From Flavobacteriales bacterium (GTDB lineage Bacteria > Bacteroidota > Bacteroidia > Flavobacteriales_D > Sanyastnellaceae): DNA of 64,000 nucleotides. The notes under the pieces were generated by a model, which ran no database searches, was not told the DNA's origin, and saw only the letters and a program-made list of their open reading frames with translations. The stretch is from NCBI GenBank assembly GCA_029238785.1, contig JAQWFN010000117.1, positions 1 to 64,000 of the forward strand, read 5' to 3'. Numbering within the stretch: position 1 is the first letter of the stretch; each line of letters starts with the position of its first letter. Position numbers and translations under genes: made by a program. Below are positions 25,658 through 33,663 of this stretch, one piece after another.

Positions 25658-26536
25658 TTACGTCGCAACAAACTTTTGATAGCGTAACCAAGGGTGCTTC
25701 ACCATAGCCTGCAAGAGTTCAAAGAATCCCAAATCTACTTCCTTACTTCGCCAATAACGATAATTGAACTCCCCACAATAATAAAAGAGGTGCCGTTTCG
25801 AAACGTGATGGTGAGTTGATTTTATCCAGGACTTGATTTTTACGGCATACTGTAAAACTAAATCCTCCTCTTTCGCAACATCTAAGACCATCCTTTCTTG
25901 CCAAGCATCACCTCGAGCCATTCTATGTTCTTCACGGCAAAGCTTTAATTCTATTTCCGTTAGCTCATTTATCTTAAAAACCTCAATGGATTTGGCCTCT
26001 CCAAAATGAACCAAGCTCTTGTTTGTAAATGGGTTCAAACCAGAAATAACGCTAATTCTAGTCGCTCTGTTGATTTGACTTTCCAACAACATTTTACGAT
26101 GTAGATTTCTTCCATGCCTAAGATTTAAAACCCCATCTTTTGCGCAAACAAAAGAACGCGTCCCAAACCTGGTCATAGCCTGCTGAACCTTCCGCTTAAA
26201 AAACCATGCTGTTTCTTGACATACGCCATAATTACGAGCTAACTGACACGATGAAAATCCTTCTGGATGAAGAACGAGATCATTCGTCATCAAAAAAGCT
26301 TTCATTAGAGGGAACTTGATCTTATGAAATAGGGTGCGGGCAGTTGCTGACTCGTCGTACCTGCATTTCGTGCATCTCCTGTGATGCCACTTTTTACCTA
26401 TGGAGTACTTTTCATTCCCGCAACGCCTGCAGCGATATCCTTTTCCCCATTTACAATAAACAAGAAATTCGAAGCACTCACGACCATTTTTAAAGTGCTT
26501 TGGAAATGGGGAAATATGTTTGTTTTCAGAGAACAT
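25658..26536 (-). CDS. IS1595-family (ISXO2-like) transposase, catalytic core apparently degenerate
   Basis: A 292-residue protein. The N-terminus is a transposase zinc ribbon (CRRC at 36-39, CTKC at 55-58) followed by the HTH-like segment seen in this family (SSCQLARNYGVCQETAWFFKRKVQQAM). The C-terminus HHHVSKRHLFYYCGEFNYRYW matches the ISXO2 tail. In between, the usual V-x-D-E-x-x-x-G-G motif and second Asp (DG) of the DDE core are not found; the equivalent position reads VCAKDGVLNLRHGRN. It is therefore probably inactive as a transposase or repurposed as a DNA-binding protein. The frame has no stop or shift over its whole length, which argues against simple decay. Confidence 0.8.
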   Translation of the reverse strand: MFSENKHISPFPKHFKNGRECFEFLVYCKWGKGYRCRRCGNEKYSIGKKWHHRRCTKCRYDESATARTLFHKIKFPLMKAFLMTNDLVLHPEGFSSCQLARNYGVCQETAWFFKRKVQQAMTRFGTRSFVCAKDGVLNLRHGRNLHRKMLLESQINRATRISVISGLNPFTNKSLVHFGEAKSIEVFKINELTEIELKLCREEHRMARGDAWQERMVLDVAKEEDLVLQYAVKIKSWIKSTHHHVSKRHLFYYCGEFNYRYWRSKEVDLGFFELLQAMVKHPWLRYQKFVAT

Positions 26537-26643
26537 TTACACTCCCCAAGGTACGAAGGCCATTCCCGAAAACACTGATTATTCATAAACTAGACCTTAA
26601 CACTTACAAAGTCACATCCCCACAAATCAACATGGATTTTAAT

Positions 26644-26662
26644 GGTTACTTAAGCCGATAAC
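26644..26662 (+). repeat. End-motif copy R (right end of IS-like element)
   Basis: GGTTACTTAAGCCGATAAC; it shares ACTTAAGCCGATA with MITE copy B and array copies C3 and C4. It lies upstream of the alpha/beta hydrolase promoter. Confidence 0.75.
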
Positions 26663-26675
26663 AAAACACAAAACT

Positions 26676-26683
26676 TAACTTTG
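26676..26683 (+). promoter_or_regulatory. -7 box of the alpha/beta hydrolase-GGGP synthase region
   Basis: TAACTTTG, an exact TAnnTTTG match, ends 7 bases before the ATG at 26691, so the transcript leader would be only a few bases long. No good -33 TTTG is seen; the repeat motif R occupies that region. Confidence 0.55.
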
Positions 26684-26690
26684 CCGCACC

Positions 26691-27527
26691 ATGTTCAAGT
26701 ACTTCAAACATAAAGGCTTCACAATAGAGTATGTCACCTACGGAGAAGGAAACAATCCCGTTTTGGCATTTCACGGTTTCAACAGACCACTTTCTGACAT
26801 GGCCCTTTTTCTACCCATTCTTAAAGAGAACGAATACCTCATCTCTATTCACTTGTTTGATCACGGAAACAGTTCTTGGCCTAAAGACTTAAACATTGAG
26901 AAGGGAATCTCTCTTGAATTATTTCAAGAGCTCGTTTTGGCCTTCACTAAAGGGTTAAACATTTCAAGTTATTCAATGATTGGATACAGTCTTGGTGGTA
27001 AAGTTGCCCTAACGCTTTACCAACTTCAAGCTCAGAAAATCCCTAAGTTATTACTCCTTGCACCGGACGGACTCTATATTAATCCTATTTATAAGGTAGT
27101 TAGTGGAACCTCTGTTGGAAGAAGCATGTACCGAAAGCTAGCTAAAAACCCACGACCAATTCTCGCAATCACCAAGTTACTGAACAACTTAAAATTAATC
27201 CATCCCAAGCTACATCGTTTTGTTCACGTGCATATGGGAACGGGAAGACAGGAGTCCGATCGATGGCGAATTTATCATACTTGGCTTTTATTTAAACACT
27301 TTCGCCCAAATCTCGAGTTAATCATCTCTCTCTCAAAAAGACACTCAGGAAATCTGAACGTAATTTTGGGAGCAAACGACAGTGTGATCAAACCAAAGTA
27401 TGGCAAAAAGCTTCTCCAATCTGGTTTAGACAAAAACAATCTTCATTTTGTAAACCAGGGACATCAGCTTCTCACCAAAGAAACAATTGATTACATCATC
27501 ACTCAAGGACTTTGGCAAAAGTCTTAA
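26691..27527 (+). CDS. Alpha/beta hydrolase
   Basis: A 278-residue cytosolic alpha/beta hydrolase-fold protein. The oxyanion segment FHGFNRP, the nucleophile elbow GYSLGG (about residue 101) and the late catalytic Asp/His segments (LGANDSVIKP and NQGHQLL) are present. A lid region of basic character lies in the middle. The likely activity is an esterase or lipase on small esters; the substrate is unknown. The 3' end precedes the GGGP synthase gene with only about 30 bases between, suggesting a shared transcript as well as an internal promoter. Confidence 0.88.
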   Translation: MFKYFKHKGFTIEYVTYGEGNNPVLAFHGFNRPLSDMALFLPILKENEYLISIHLFDHGNSSWPKDLNIEKGISLELFQELVLAFTKGLNISSYSMIGYSLGGKVALTLYQLQAQKIPKLLLLAPDGLYINPIYKVVSGTSVGRSMYRKLAKNPRPILAITKLLNNLKLIHPKLHRFVHVHMGTGRQESDRWRIYHTWLLFKHFRPNLELIISLSKRHSGNLNVILGANDSVIKPKYGKKLLQSGLDKNNLHFVNQGHQLLTKETIDYIITQGLWQKS

Positions 27528-27545
27528 AAGTGATGAGGCTTTTTC

Positions 27546-27553
27546 TACCTTTG
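27546..27553 (+). promoter_or_regulatory. -7 box directly before the GGGP synthase start
   Basis: TACCTTTG, an exact TAnnTTTG match, 5 bases before the ATG at 27559. Transcription from it would give an almost leaderless mRNA. The -33 element is not evident. Confidence 0.5.
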
Positions 27554-27558
27554 AAAAC

Positions 27559-28290
27559 ATGTCGATTTATCAAAAAATAATTCACCTCCGCGCACAGAGC
27601 AAGAAAGGATTGGCAATATTGCTTGATCCCGACGAAGTTCCAAGCGACGACTCTTTTGATGATCTTATTTCAACAATTAGTAAAGTTGCTGACTTTATAA
27701 TGGTTGGAGGAAGTATCCTTCTGGGTGATGGATTGCATGCTTTGATCGAACAGATAAAACAAAAAACATCCTTACCAGTGATCTTATTTCCAGGGTCAGG
27801 TAACCAAATATCCGCGGAAGCTGACGCAATTCTCTTGCTTTCTTTAATATCTGGACGAAATCCTGACCTACTCATTGGACAGCACGTACAATCAGCCCTA
27901 AACCTGAAGCGTTCTGGCCTTGAAATAATACCTACTGCATACCTATTAATAGATGGCGGTAAACCAACGAGCGCTTCATACATCAGCAACACACTTCCAA
28001 TCCCCAATGATAAATCCGACATTGCTGCAGCAACGGCACTTGCGGGAGAGCAATTAGGTCTAAAGTGTATCTACCTGGACGGAGGAAGTGGAGCTGAACA
28101 GGCGGTAAGACCAAAAATGATTCAAGCTGTTAGAGAAATCACCTCTTTACCTTTATTTGTTGGTGGTGGTATTCGCTCCGAACTGCAAATGAAAGCAGCT
28201 TTTGATGCCGGTGCAGATATAGTTGTGGTTGGTACAGCTTTCGAACAGAATCCCGAACTTATCGCTTCGTTCAGTAAAATGAGCTCTTAA
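27559..28290 (+). CDS. Geranylgeranylglyceryl/heptaprenylglyceryl phosphate synthase-like (GGGPS/PcrB)
   Basis: A 243-residue TIM-barrel prenyltransferase that joins a polyprenyl diphosphate to glycerol-1-phosphate in the archaeal lipid pathway; bacterial members occur in Firmicutes (PcrB) and Bacteroidota. Motifs seen: LLDPDEVP near the N-terminus, FIMVGGS, ILFPGSGNQIS, IYLDGGSGAEQ and FVGGGIRSE, the last binding the phosphate. I chose the ATG at 27559 (MSIYQKII), since the open frame upstream overlaps the hydrolase gene. The product in Bacteroidota is not well established. The gene is followed directly by a four-copy repeat array. Confidence 0.9.
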   Translation: MSIYQKIIHLRAQSKKGLAILLDPDEVPSDDSFDDLISTISKVADFIMVGGSILLGDGLHALIEQIKQKTSLPVILFPGSGNQISAEADAILLLSLISGRNPDLLIGQHVQSALNLKRSGLEIIPTAYLLIDGGKPTSASYISNTLPIPNDKSDIAAATALAGEQLGLKCIYLDGGSGAEQAVRPKMIQAVREITSLPLFVGGGIRSELQMKAAFDAGADIVVVGTAFEQNPELIASFSKMSS

Positions 28291-28707
28291 AATTTGGCGA
28301 TGTAAGCCGATAGCTTGCTATTTCATGTATCACAACAAGGCAAAATTCAGCCTCTTCCGCGTCCCCAAAACACCTTCAAACCTGAGAACAAAAGACTCTT
28401 CGGCCCAAGGTAAATTTTGGCGACGTAAGCCGATAACTCGCTAAATCAAGCACCACAATGAAACAAACATCAAACCACTACCTCTTTGAATAAACCCTCA
28501 AACCTCCTCCTACCCTGATGGCTGCAACCCAAATCAGCCCAACATAAAATTTGGCGACTTAAGCCGATAGCACTATTTACTAAGCACTCCAACACTACTA
28601 GAAAAACAACTCCAGCAATCCATCACCCAAATTATAAACCACTGGCAGGATCATCTAAAACAATATCATAAACGCTGAATTAAAACTTGGCTACTTAAGC
28701 CGATAGC
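28291..28707 (+). repeat. Array of four direct copies of the end motif (C1-C4) with unique A/C-rich spacers
   Basis: Four same-orientation copies of a roughly 25-bp motif (core GGCGACTTAAGCCGATAGC) occur at 28291-28314, 28412-28437, 28546-28571 and 28682-28707. The spacing between copies is 123, 134 and 136 bp. The 97-110-bp stretches between copies are unrelated to each other, poor in G and rich in A and C on the plus strand, and contain no ORF of note. The motif equals the right end of the IS1595-like element and the MITE-like element. It is not a CRISPR array, because the spacers are too long and uneven. It could be a row of solo transposon ends, binding sites, or short RNA genes sharing a common 5' part. 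Confidence 0.8.
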
Positions 28708-28735
28708 CCATTTTCACCCCCTCATTTAACACAAC

Positions 28736-28775
28736 AAAAAAGCCACCTCCCCACATAAAGGAAGGCAGCTTTTCA
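28736..28775 (-). terminator. Rho-independent terminator of the TonB receptor gene
   Basis: On the minus strand AAAAGC-TG-CCTTCC pairs with GGGAGG-TG-GCTTTT around a short loop and runs into a T-tract, 28 bases after the stop codon at 28803. Confidence 0.6.
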
Positions 28776-28802
28776 AAATCAAATCGATTCAACAATTACT
28801 CC

Positions 28803-31498
28803 CTAAAACCCTAAATTCAAAGCCAATAAAAAGTTTGTACCTGCCTGAGGATAAAAGAAATTCTCTGTAATATTCTCCCCAAACACGTAAGAATAAGTAT
28901 ACCCATTACTTGAATACTGTGCATCCAAAACATTGTTCACCAATAAATTCAAACTAGCAGTCTTGAATAAACGATTCTTTACGGTGTAAGTCACCCTTGC
29001 GTCATTCAACAAGTAGGCATCTATTGAACGATCAGCATTCGAAGTGTTATCCAAATACTGCTTACCTACATAACGAACAATCCACTCCGCTGATAACATG
29101 TGCTTGTCTGTGTCGAAAAACTTAAACTCCACTCCGGTATTGGCTATAATGTCCGGACTAAATGCAATGTCTGTATCCTGATACTCCTCAACAATCACAT
29201 CAAAGCCATTGGTGTAATCATAAAGCACATACTCATAGTCTTCAATTTTGTTCTGACTGTAGGTAGCGTTCAAATTCCAACGTAAACCAGGAATAATATT
29301 CCAAACAAAGGCAGCCTCAACTCCTCGTCGATAACTCTTGGCTACATTGGTTCGAATGGCACTCCCAACATCATTTAAAGCACCGGTAAGCACCAACTGA
29401 TTATCATACTGCATATCGTAGAAATTCAACTCTACAAGATACTTTTCCGACCTGCGCTTGTAACCAAACTCCAAATCATACAAGGTCTCATGGGTGGGCT
29501 TGGTTCCATCCAATGCATCGATATAATCATTTCGCACAGGCTCTCTATTCCCAACACTGTATGAAGCATACACCCAATCTTTTATGCTCACCTTATAAGA
29601 TGCTCCAACTTTTGGATTGATGAAGTCTAATGTATCTCCTACGGCAATGTTTCTTCGATCTGCATCAATACCGCTGGTGAAGTAGTTCACATTGCGATAT
29701 TGTACGTCTCCAAACACACTCAATCGCTCATTAACCCTATAGTCTACTTTAAATAAGTATTGAAGTCCTTCTTCCTACCGTTATTCAAATAGTACAAGTC
29801 ACCAGATTGAGTTCCGTTAGCATGCTCCATCCAGATCAACTCACCAAAGTGATCTCCATCATAATCATTATAAGCACCACCTAGAATCGCATTCACCCTA
29901 TTCTTGCGGTAATTCAATGAATACGTCACCCCATAAAAATCGTTGCTCAACCATCTTCGTCGAATAAGATCTGTTTCATTAATCCCAGCTTGTGAATTCA
30001 CTAGAACCTGTCCGCTTGGGTCGGTGATTGGATTGCCTTGAGCATCATTAACAACATCATGACTAAACTCAATATCGTTGCCTTGATAATTACTCTCAAA
30101 ACCTAAATTAATCGGATTACCATCAGCATCAAGATCAGCTGTAAAACCTTGAGTTGTGCCATAAACAATGGGGTTCAAACCGTAATCACTAAAATCTTCT
30201 CCAAGTCGCTGTTGCTCAAAAAAGCCCCTGCCATAGGTGTAATGACCCGATAGTTGAGCTGTCAAGTAGTTCCCAAAACGATGGTTCAAGTGCAATTGGT
30301 AGTGATCCTGAGCATAATCATCCACTTCGTTTTCGTACAAATAGAAGTTATAAGTACGTCCCGAGTTCAAAAGATTTTCAGTTTGCGCCTCACTATAACC
30401 CTCGTTCGCAGCATGCGCTAACATGCCCTCTCTGTCGTTATTTAAACGAGACTCTGGCGTACCATACCAACTTTGGTAAGTGCGTTCTTTTCCACCAAAA
30501 ACCAAAGCCTGAATGCTTGTTCTGCCATCATCGTAGGCACCAGACATATAGTAGCTCTTCAAGTCTGCTGAAGCCCTATCAATATATCCATCGCTTGTGA
30601 TTTGCGACAAACGCCCTTCAAATTTCCATTTTCCATTAATTCTTCCACTTCCAAAAGCAACGGTATTTTTCATGGTGTTGAATGAACCGAAACTATTGTT
30701 TACTTGGGCATAAGCATTTTCTGGTATGGTGAGGGTATTCAGCGACATGCTCCCCCCGAAAGCCCCAGCTCCATTAGTAGAAGAACCCACCCCACGCTGA
30801 ATCTGTAAATTATCTACAGATGAGGCCATGTCTGGTAAATTCACCCAAAAAACACCTTGCGACTCCGGGTCGTTGTAAGGAATACCGTTAATGGTAACGT
30901 TGATTCTTGTTTGATCTGAACCGCGAATTCGCAATCCAGTATAACCAACACCCGCGCCCGCGTCACTTGTCACAACTACAGAGGGCGTGTTTTGAACCAT
31001 GTAAGGTAAGTCCTGTCCATTATTCAACTTCTCAATTTCAGATGCCGAAACATCGCTCTTTGCAATAGGTGTTTTCGAACTACCTCGAACAGAAATCACA
31101 GCCGCAGACGAAAGCACATTTCCTCTCAACTCAACTTCATCCATATCGGGCAAAATCATAGGTAAAACCCGAGCATCAGTAACATCACCTCCCATAACAA
31201 CATCACTAATGGTCGTTATCTGATTGGCATTAACAACTACTCCATCCAAAATTTTAGGCCTGTACCCCACAAAGGTGATTTTTAGTTGATATGTTCCCGG
31301 AGGCACATCCTTCATTTCAAAAATACCGTCAAGATCACAGGCGGTACCTTTGTTGATACGATCAATAATAACATTCGCAAAAGGCAAAGGCTCTCCGGTA
31401 TTATCGAAGACTTTCCCGCGAATACTTCCATTTTGAGCAGCAGCAGATAAAGCCATCAACCCAAGGAAAATCAGCAAAAGTGAACTCACTTTTTTCAT
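28803..31498 (-). pseudogene. Thiamin-riboswitch-controlled TonB-dependent receptor, frameshifted
   Basis: An outer-membrane TonB receptor read in two pieces. Piece one (29744-31498, 584 residues) has a signal peptide (MKKVSSLLLIFLGLMALSAAAQ), a carboxypeptidase-regulatory-like beta domain (GSIRGKVFDNTGEPLPFANV), a plug domain (VRGSSKTPIAK, GLRIRGSDQTRINVTINGIPYNDPE at 29744+) and the start of the barrel. Piece two (28803-29743) carries the rest of the barrel and ends in a terminal Phe (ALNLGF). The first frame stops at 29744-29746, but the shifted frame continues KVDYRVNERLSVFG. One missing base in the TTTAAAG run at 29748-29753 explains it. The TPP riboswitch upstream points to uptake of thiamin or a precursor. 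Confidence 0.88.
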
Positions 31499-31562
31499 AA
31501 AAATAATTTAGAATATGTTAAATAACTGCACGGCAGGGGAAGCCAATGCACGGTTTATTTAA

Positions 31563-31653
31563 CCCACTTCCTACCCGGAATTACCCGGTCAGGTTCGAAG
31601 GGTATGATCTCAGCCCGATAGGAATCTTTATTCCCGATAAGGCACCCCTGTAT
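31563..31653 (-). promoter_or_regulatory. TPP riboswitch (THI element)
   Basis: On the minus strand the segment has the conserved TPP aptamer pieces in order: ACAGGGGUGCC, CGGGCUGAGAUCAU, ACCCUUCGAACCUGACCGGG and UAAUUCCGGGUAGGAAG. The last two pieces match the canonical CUGAGA ... ACCUGA ... UAAU ... GUAGGGA core. It lies 65 bases upstream of the ATG at 31498, so it should switch off the TonB receptor gene when thiamin pyrophosphate is plentiful. The remaining gap up to cysQ (31654-31810) shows nothing else. Confidence 0.95.
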
Positions 31654-31810
31654 TTTGAGATGCGGCAAAGATATACATTCCATAAAAAAAGTGACTCCCC
31701 GATTCACGAGAGTTTTATTGAACTAGCCAACTTAAGCAAAAACCTCATGTGCCGTTTTGAGGAATTCACAGGTTCCAAATGCCTAAACCTCCATTTTGAA
31801 GAGCCCCTAA

Positions 31811-32644
31811 ATGGCGAAAACAATGTACCTTTCTGAAATGAATCAAGATTACCCTACACTTCTTAAATATGCTGTTCAAGCAGCTAGCAATGCGGCCATA
31901 GCCATCAGTAAAGTAAAAACCAAGGGCTACCAAACAAACTATAAAGCAGATGCTTCTCCTGTAACGGAAGCCGATCTTGCAGCGCACAATGCAATCAAAG
32001 AAGTGCTCGGAAAATTAGCTTTCCCTTTATTGAGCGAAGAAGGTGCTCTCCCTGAATATGAAGAAAGAAAGTCATGGAACACCTACTGGAGCATCGACCC
32101 TCTTGACGGCACAAAAGAATTTGTTCGAGGTTCGGCAGAATATACTGTGAACATTGCCCTCGTTGTAGATCAAAGGCCTGTTGCAGGAGTCATCATTCTT
32201 CCCGAAACTCAAGACTGTACTTGGGGCGGACCAAATATTGGATTATTCTGCTCGAAGACCTTACCAAACATGGAGGAACTGTTCGAAGATAAATACCGCC
32301 TTCAGCAAAATGAATTTCCAGAAGTCTTCACCGCAGTGGTAAGTCGGGCTCACCTCAATTCAAAAACAAAGTATTACCTCTCAAAACTGGAAGAAAAACA
32401 TCAAATAATTAAAACACGAAGAGCAGGAAGTAGCACGAAGTTCATCGCCCTCGCAAAACAAAAAGCACACATTTATCCCCGCTTTAGCCCTTGTATGGAA
32501 TGGGATACGGCAGCCGGACACGCTTTGCTCTTAGCTACAGACCAAGACATCATCAGCCTAGAAACAAACAAGTCGCTTAAATACAATCGAGAAAGTCTTT
32601 ACAACCCACCATTTATAGCAGGAAAAACGGCCTTCTATCTGTAA
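31811..32644 (+). CDS. cysQ: 3'(2'),5'-bisphosphate nucleotidase CysQ
   Basis: A 277-residue enzyme of the inositol monophosphatase superfamily that removes the 3' phosphate from PAP/PAPS in sulfate assimilation. Motifs: VTEADLAAH, LLSEEGA, the metal-binding SIDPLDGTKEFVRG, IALVVDQRPVAGVI and CMEWDTAAGHALL, which is a standard set for CysQ. The ATG at 31811 is used; an in-frame ATG at 31838 is possible. It is convergent with rsgA, with overlapping 3' ends (10 bases). No other sulfur gene is adjacent. Confidence 0.93.
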   Translation: MAKTMYLSEMNQDYPTLLKYAVQAASNAAIAISKVKTKGYQTNYKADASPVTEADLAAHNAIKEVLGKLAFPLLSEEGALPEYEERKSWNTYWSIDPLDGTKEFVRGSAEYTVNIALVVDQRPVAGVIILPETQDCTWGGPNIGLFCSKTLPNMEELFEDKYRLQQNEFPEVFTAVVSRAHLNSKTKYYLSKLEEKHQIIKTRRAGSSTKFIALAKQKAHIYPRFSPCMEWDTAAGHALLLATDQDIISLETNKSLKYNRESLYNPPFIAGKTAFYL

Positions 32645-33573
32645 GAGGCGGTATCATCATCGTTATACATCATCAAGTAATTATGATAGCGTTCTTCACT
32701 CACTTCTCCACTTTCCACAGCCGACTTCACAGCACATCCAGGCTCGTTCAAATGCAAACAGTTGTGGAATTTACACTCTGGGAGAAGCTGAAACATCTCT
32801 GGGAAGTAATGATGAAGGTCGGTTTTGGGGATATCAACCAAACCAAAACCCTTGATTCCCGGCGTATCGATGATAAAACCACCATTTGGAAGCGGATGCA
32901 TTTCAGCAAAAGTAGTAGTGTGCCTGCCCTTACCATGTGATTCAGATATTTCAGAAGTTCGAATATCTACCCCAGGTATCAAGCGATTTATCAAGGTCGA
33001 TTTGCCAACTCCAGAATGCCCAGACACCATGCTGATTTTGCCTTTCATGTGCGCCTGAACGTGCTCAACGCCATCACCTTCTAAGGCGGAAACTGCCTGG
33101 CAAGGGTAGCCAATGTCTTGATAAATACTCATGTAATACCCCATCAAGCCAAGTTCATCTTCATCATACAAATCAGCCTTGTTGAAAAGCAAAACTACTG
33201 GTATGCGATATGCCTCAGCCGAAACAAGAAAACGATCAATGAAACCCAAAGAGGTTCTCGGCTCACTTAGCGTAACAACCAGGTAGGCGGTGTCGACATT
33301 ACTGGCGACGATGTGCATTTGTTTACTGAGGTTGACCGACTTCCGAACGATGTAGTTTTTTCGATCTTCTATTGTAGTAATAACGCCGCTACCATCTTCA
33401 TTCATAATGAACTGAACACGATCGCCAACAGCAATTGGATTCGTGGTTTTAAGTCCTTTCAAACGAAACTTCCCCTTCATCTGACAAGACACCATTTCCC
33501 CGTCCTCCTTGAGTACATCATACCAAGAACCGGTAGATTTGATTACTAAACCATGTGATATTTCCATTTCCAT
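32635..33573 (-). CDS. rsgA: Ribosome small subunit-dependent GTPase A
   Basis: A circularly permuted GTPase that helps mature the 30S subunit. Order: an OB-fold N-terminal domain (about 1-70), then G4 (LFNKADL), G1 (SGHSGVGKSTLINRL), G2/G3 (RHTTTFAEMHPL, DTPGIKGFG) and a C-terminal zinc domain (CKFHNCLHLNEPGC). I use the ATG at 33573; a TTG at 33582 and an ATG at 33567 are alternatives. A TACCTTTG box on the minus strand is 6 bases from this ATG. It is divergent from gldA. Confidence 0.96.
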   Translation of the reverse strand: MEMEISHGLVIKSTGSWYDVLKEDGEMVSCQMKGKFRLKGLKTTNPIAVGDRVQFIMNEDGSGVITTIEDRKNYIVRKSVNLSKQMHIVASNVDTAYLVVTLSEPRTSLGFIDRFLVSAEAYRIPVVLLFNKADLYDEDELGLMGYYMSIYQDIGYPCQAVSALEGDGVEHVQAHMKGKISMVSGHSGVGKSTLINRLIPGVDIRTSEISESHGKGRHTTTFAEMHPLPNGGFIIDTPGIKGFGLVDIPKTDLHHYFPEMFQLLPECKFHNCLHLNEPGCAVKSAVESGEVSEERYHNYLMMYNDDDTASYR

Positions 33574-33579
33574 CGTTTG

Positions 33580-33587
33580 CAAAGGTA
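33580..33587 (-). promoter_or_regulatory. -7 box of rsgA
   Basis: On the minus strand this reads TACCTTTG (exact TAnnTTTG), 6 bases upstream of the chosen rsgA start. It implies a very short leader. Confidence 0.5.
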
Positions 33588-33639
33588 CTAATGAGCGCGG
33601 AATTGCGTCTTTAAAGCGGGTCTTTCATCAACTCTTTTC

Positions 33640-33647
33640 TATTTTTG
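33640..33647 (+). promoter_or_regulatory. -7 box of gldA
   Basis: TATTTTTG (exact TAnnTTTG), 16 bases before the ATG at 33664. No good -33 element is seen. Confidence 0.45.
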
Positions 33648-33663
33648 ACAAAAACCTGCACAA

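Larger units (their letters stand above)
25649..26662 (-). mobile_element. IS1595-like element of about 1 kb with degenerate terminal repeats
   Basis: The transposase gene (25658-26536) is bracketed by related ends. The left end, 25649-25667 (GCTATAGGTTTACGTCGCA), overlaps the stop codon of the transposase gene. The right end, 26644-26662 (GGTTACTTAAGCCGATAAC), is in inverted orientation. They match each other at 12 of 19 positions, but the left end matches the inverse of array copy C2 at 15 of 19 and the MITE left end at 14 of 19. The size of about 1 kb is normal for IS1595-type elements. No target duplication is visible. The right end sits 13 bases upstream of the -7 box of the alpha/beta hydrolase gene. 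Confidence 0.6.

Noticed and set aside
28291-28707. CRISPR array
   Set aside because: Only four repeats, spacers of about 100 bp with uneven length, motif varies between copies, and no cas genes nearby.
28291-28707. Integron attC array
   Set aside because: No GTTRRRY/RYYYAAC core pairs, no cassette ORFs in the spacers and no integrase in the window.
31728-31740. ACTTAAGC similarity to the repeat motif near cysQ
   Set aside because: Only eight bases match and the flanks differ.
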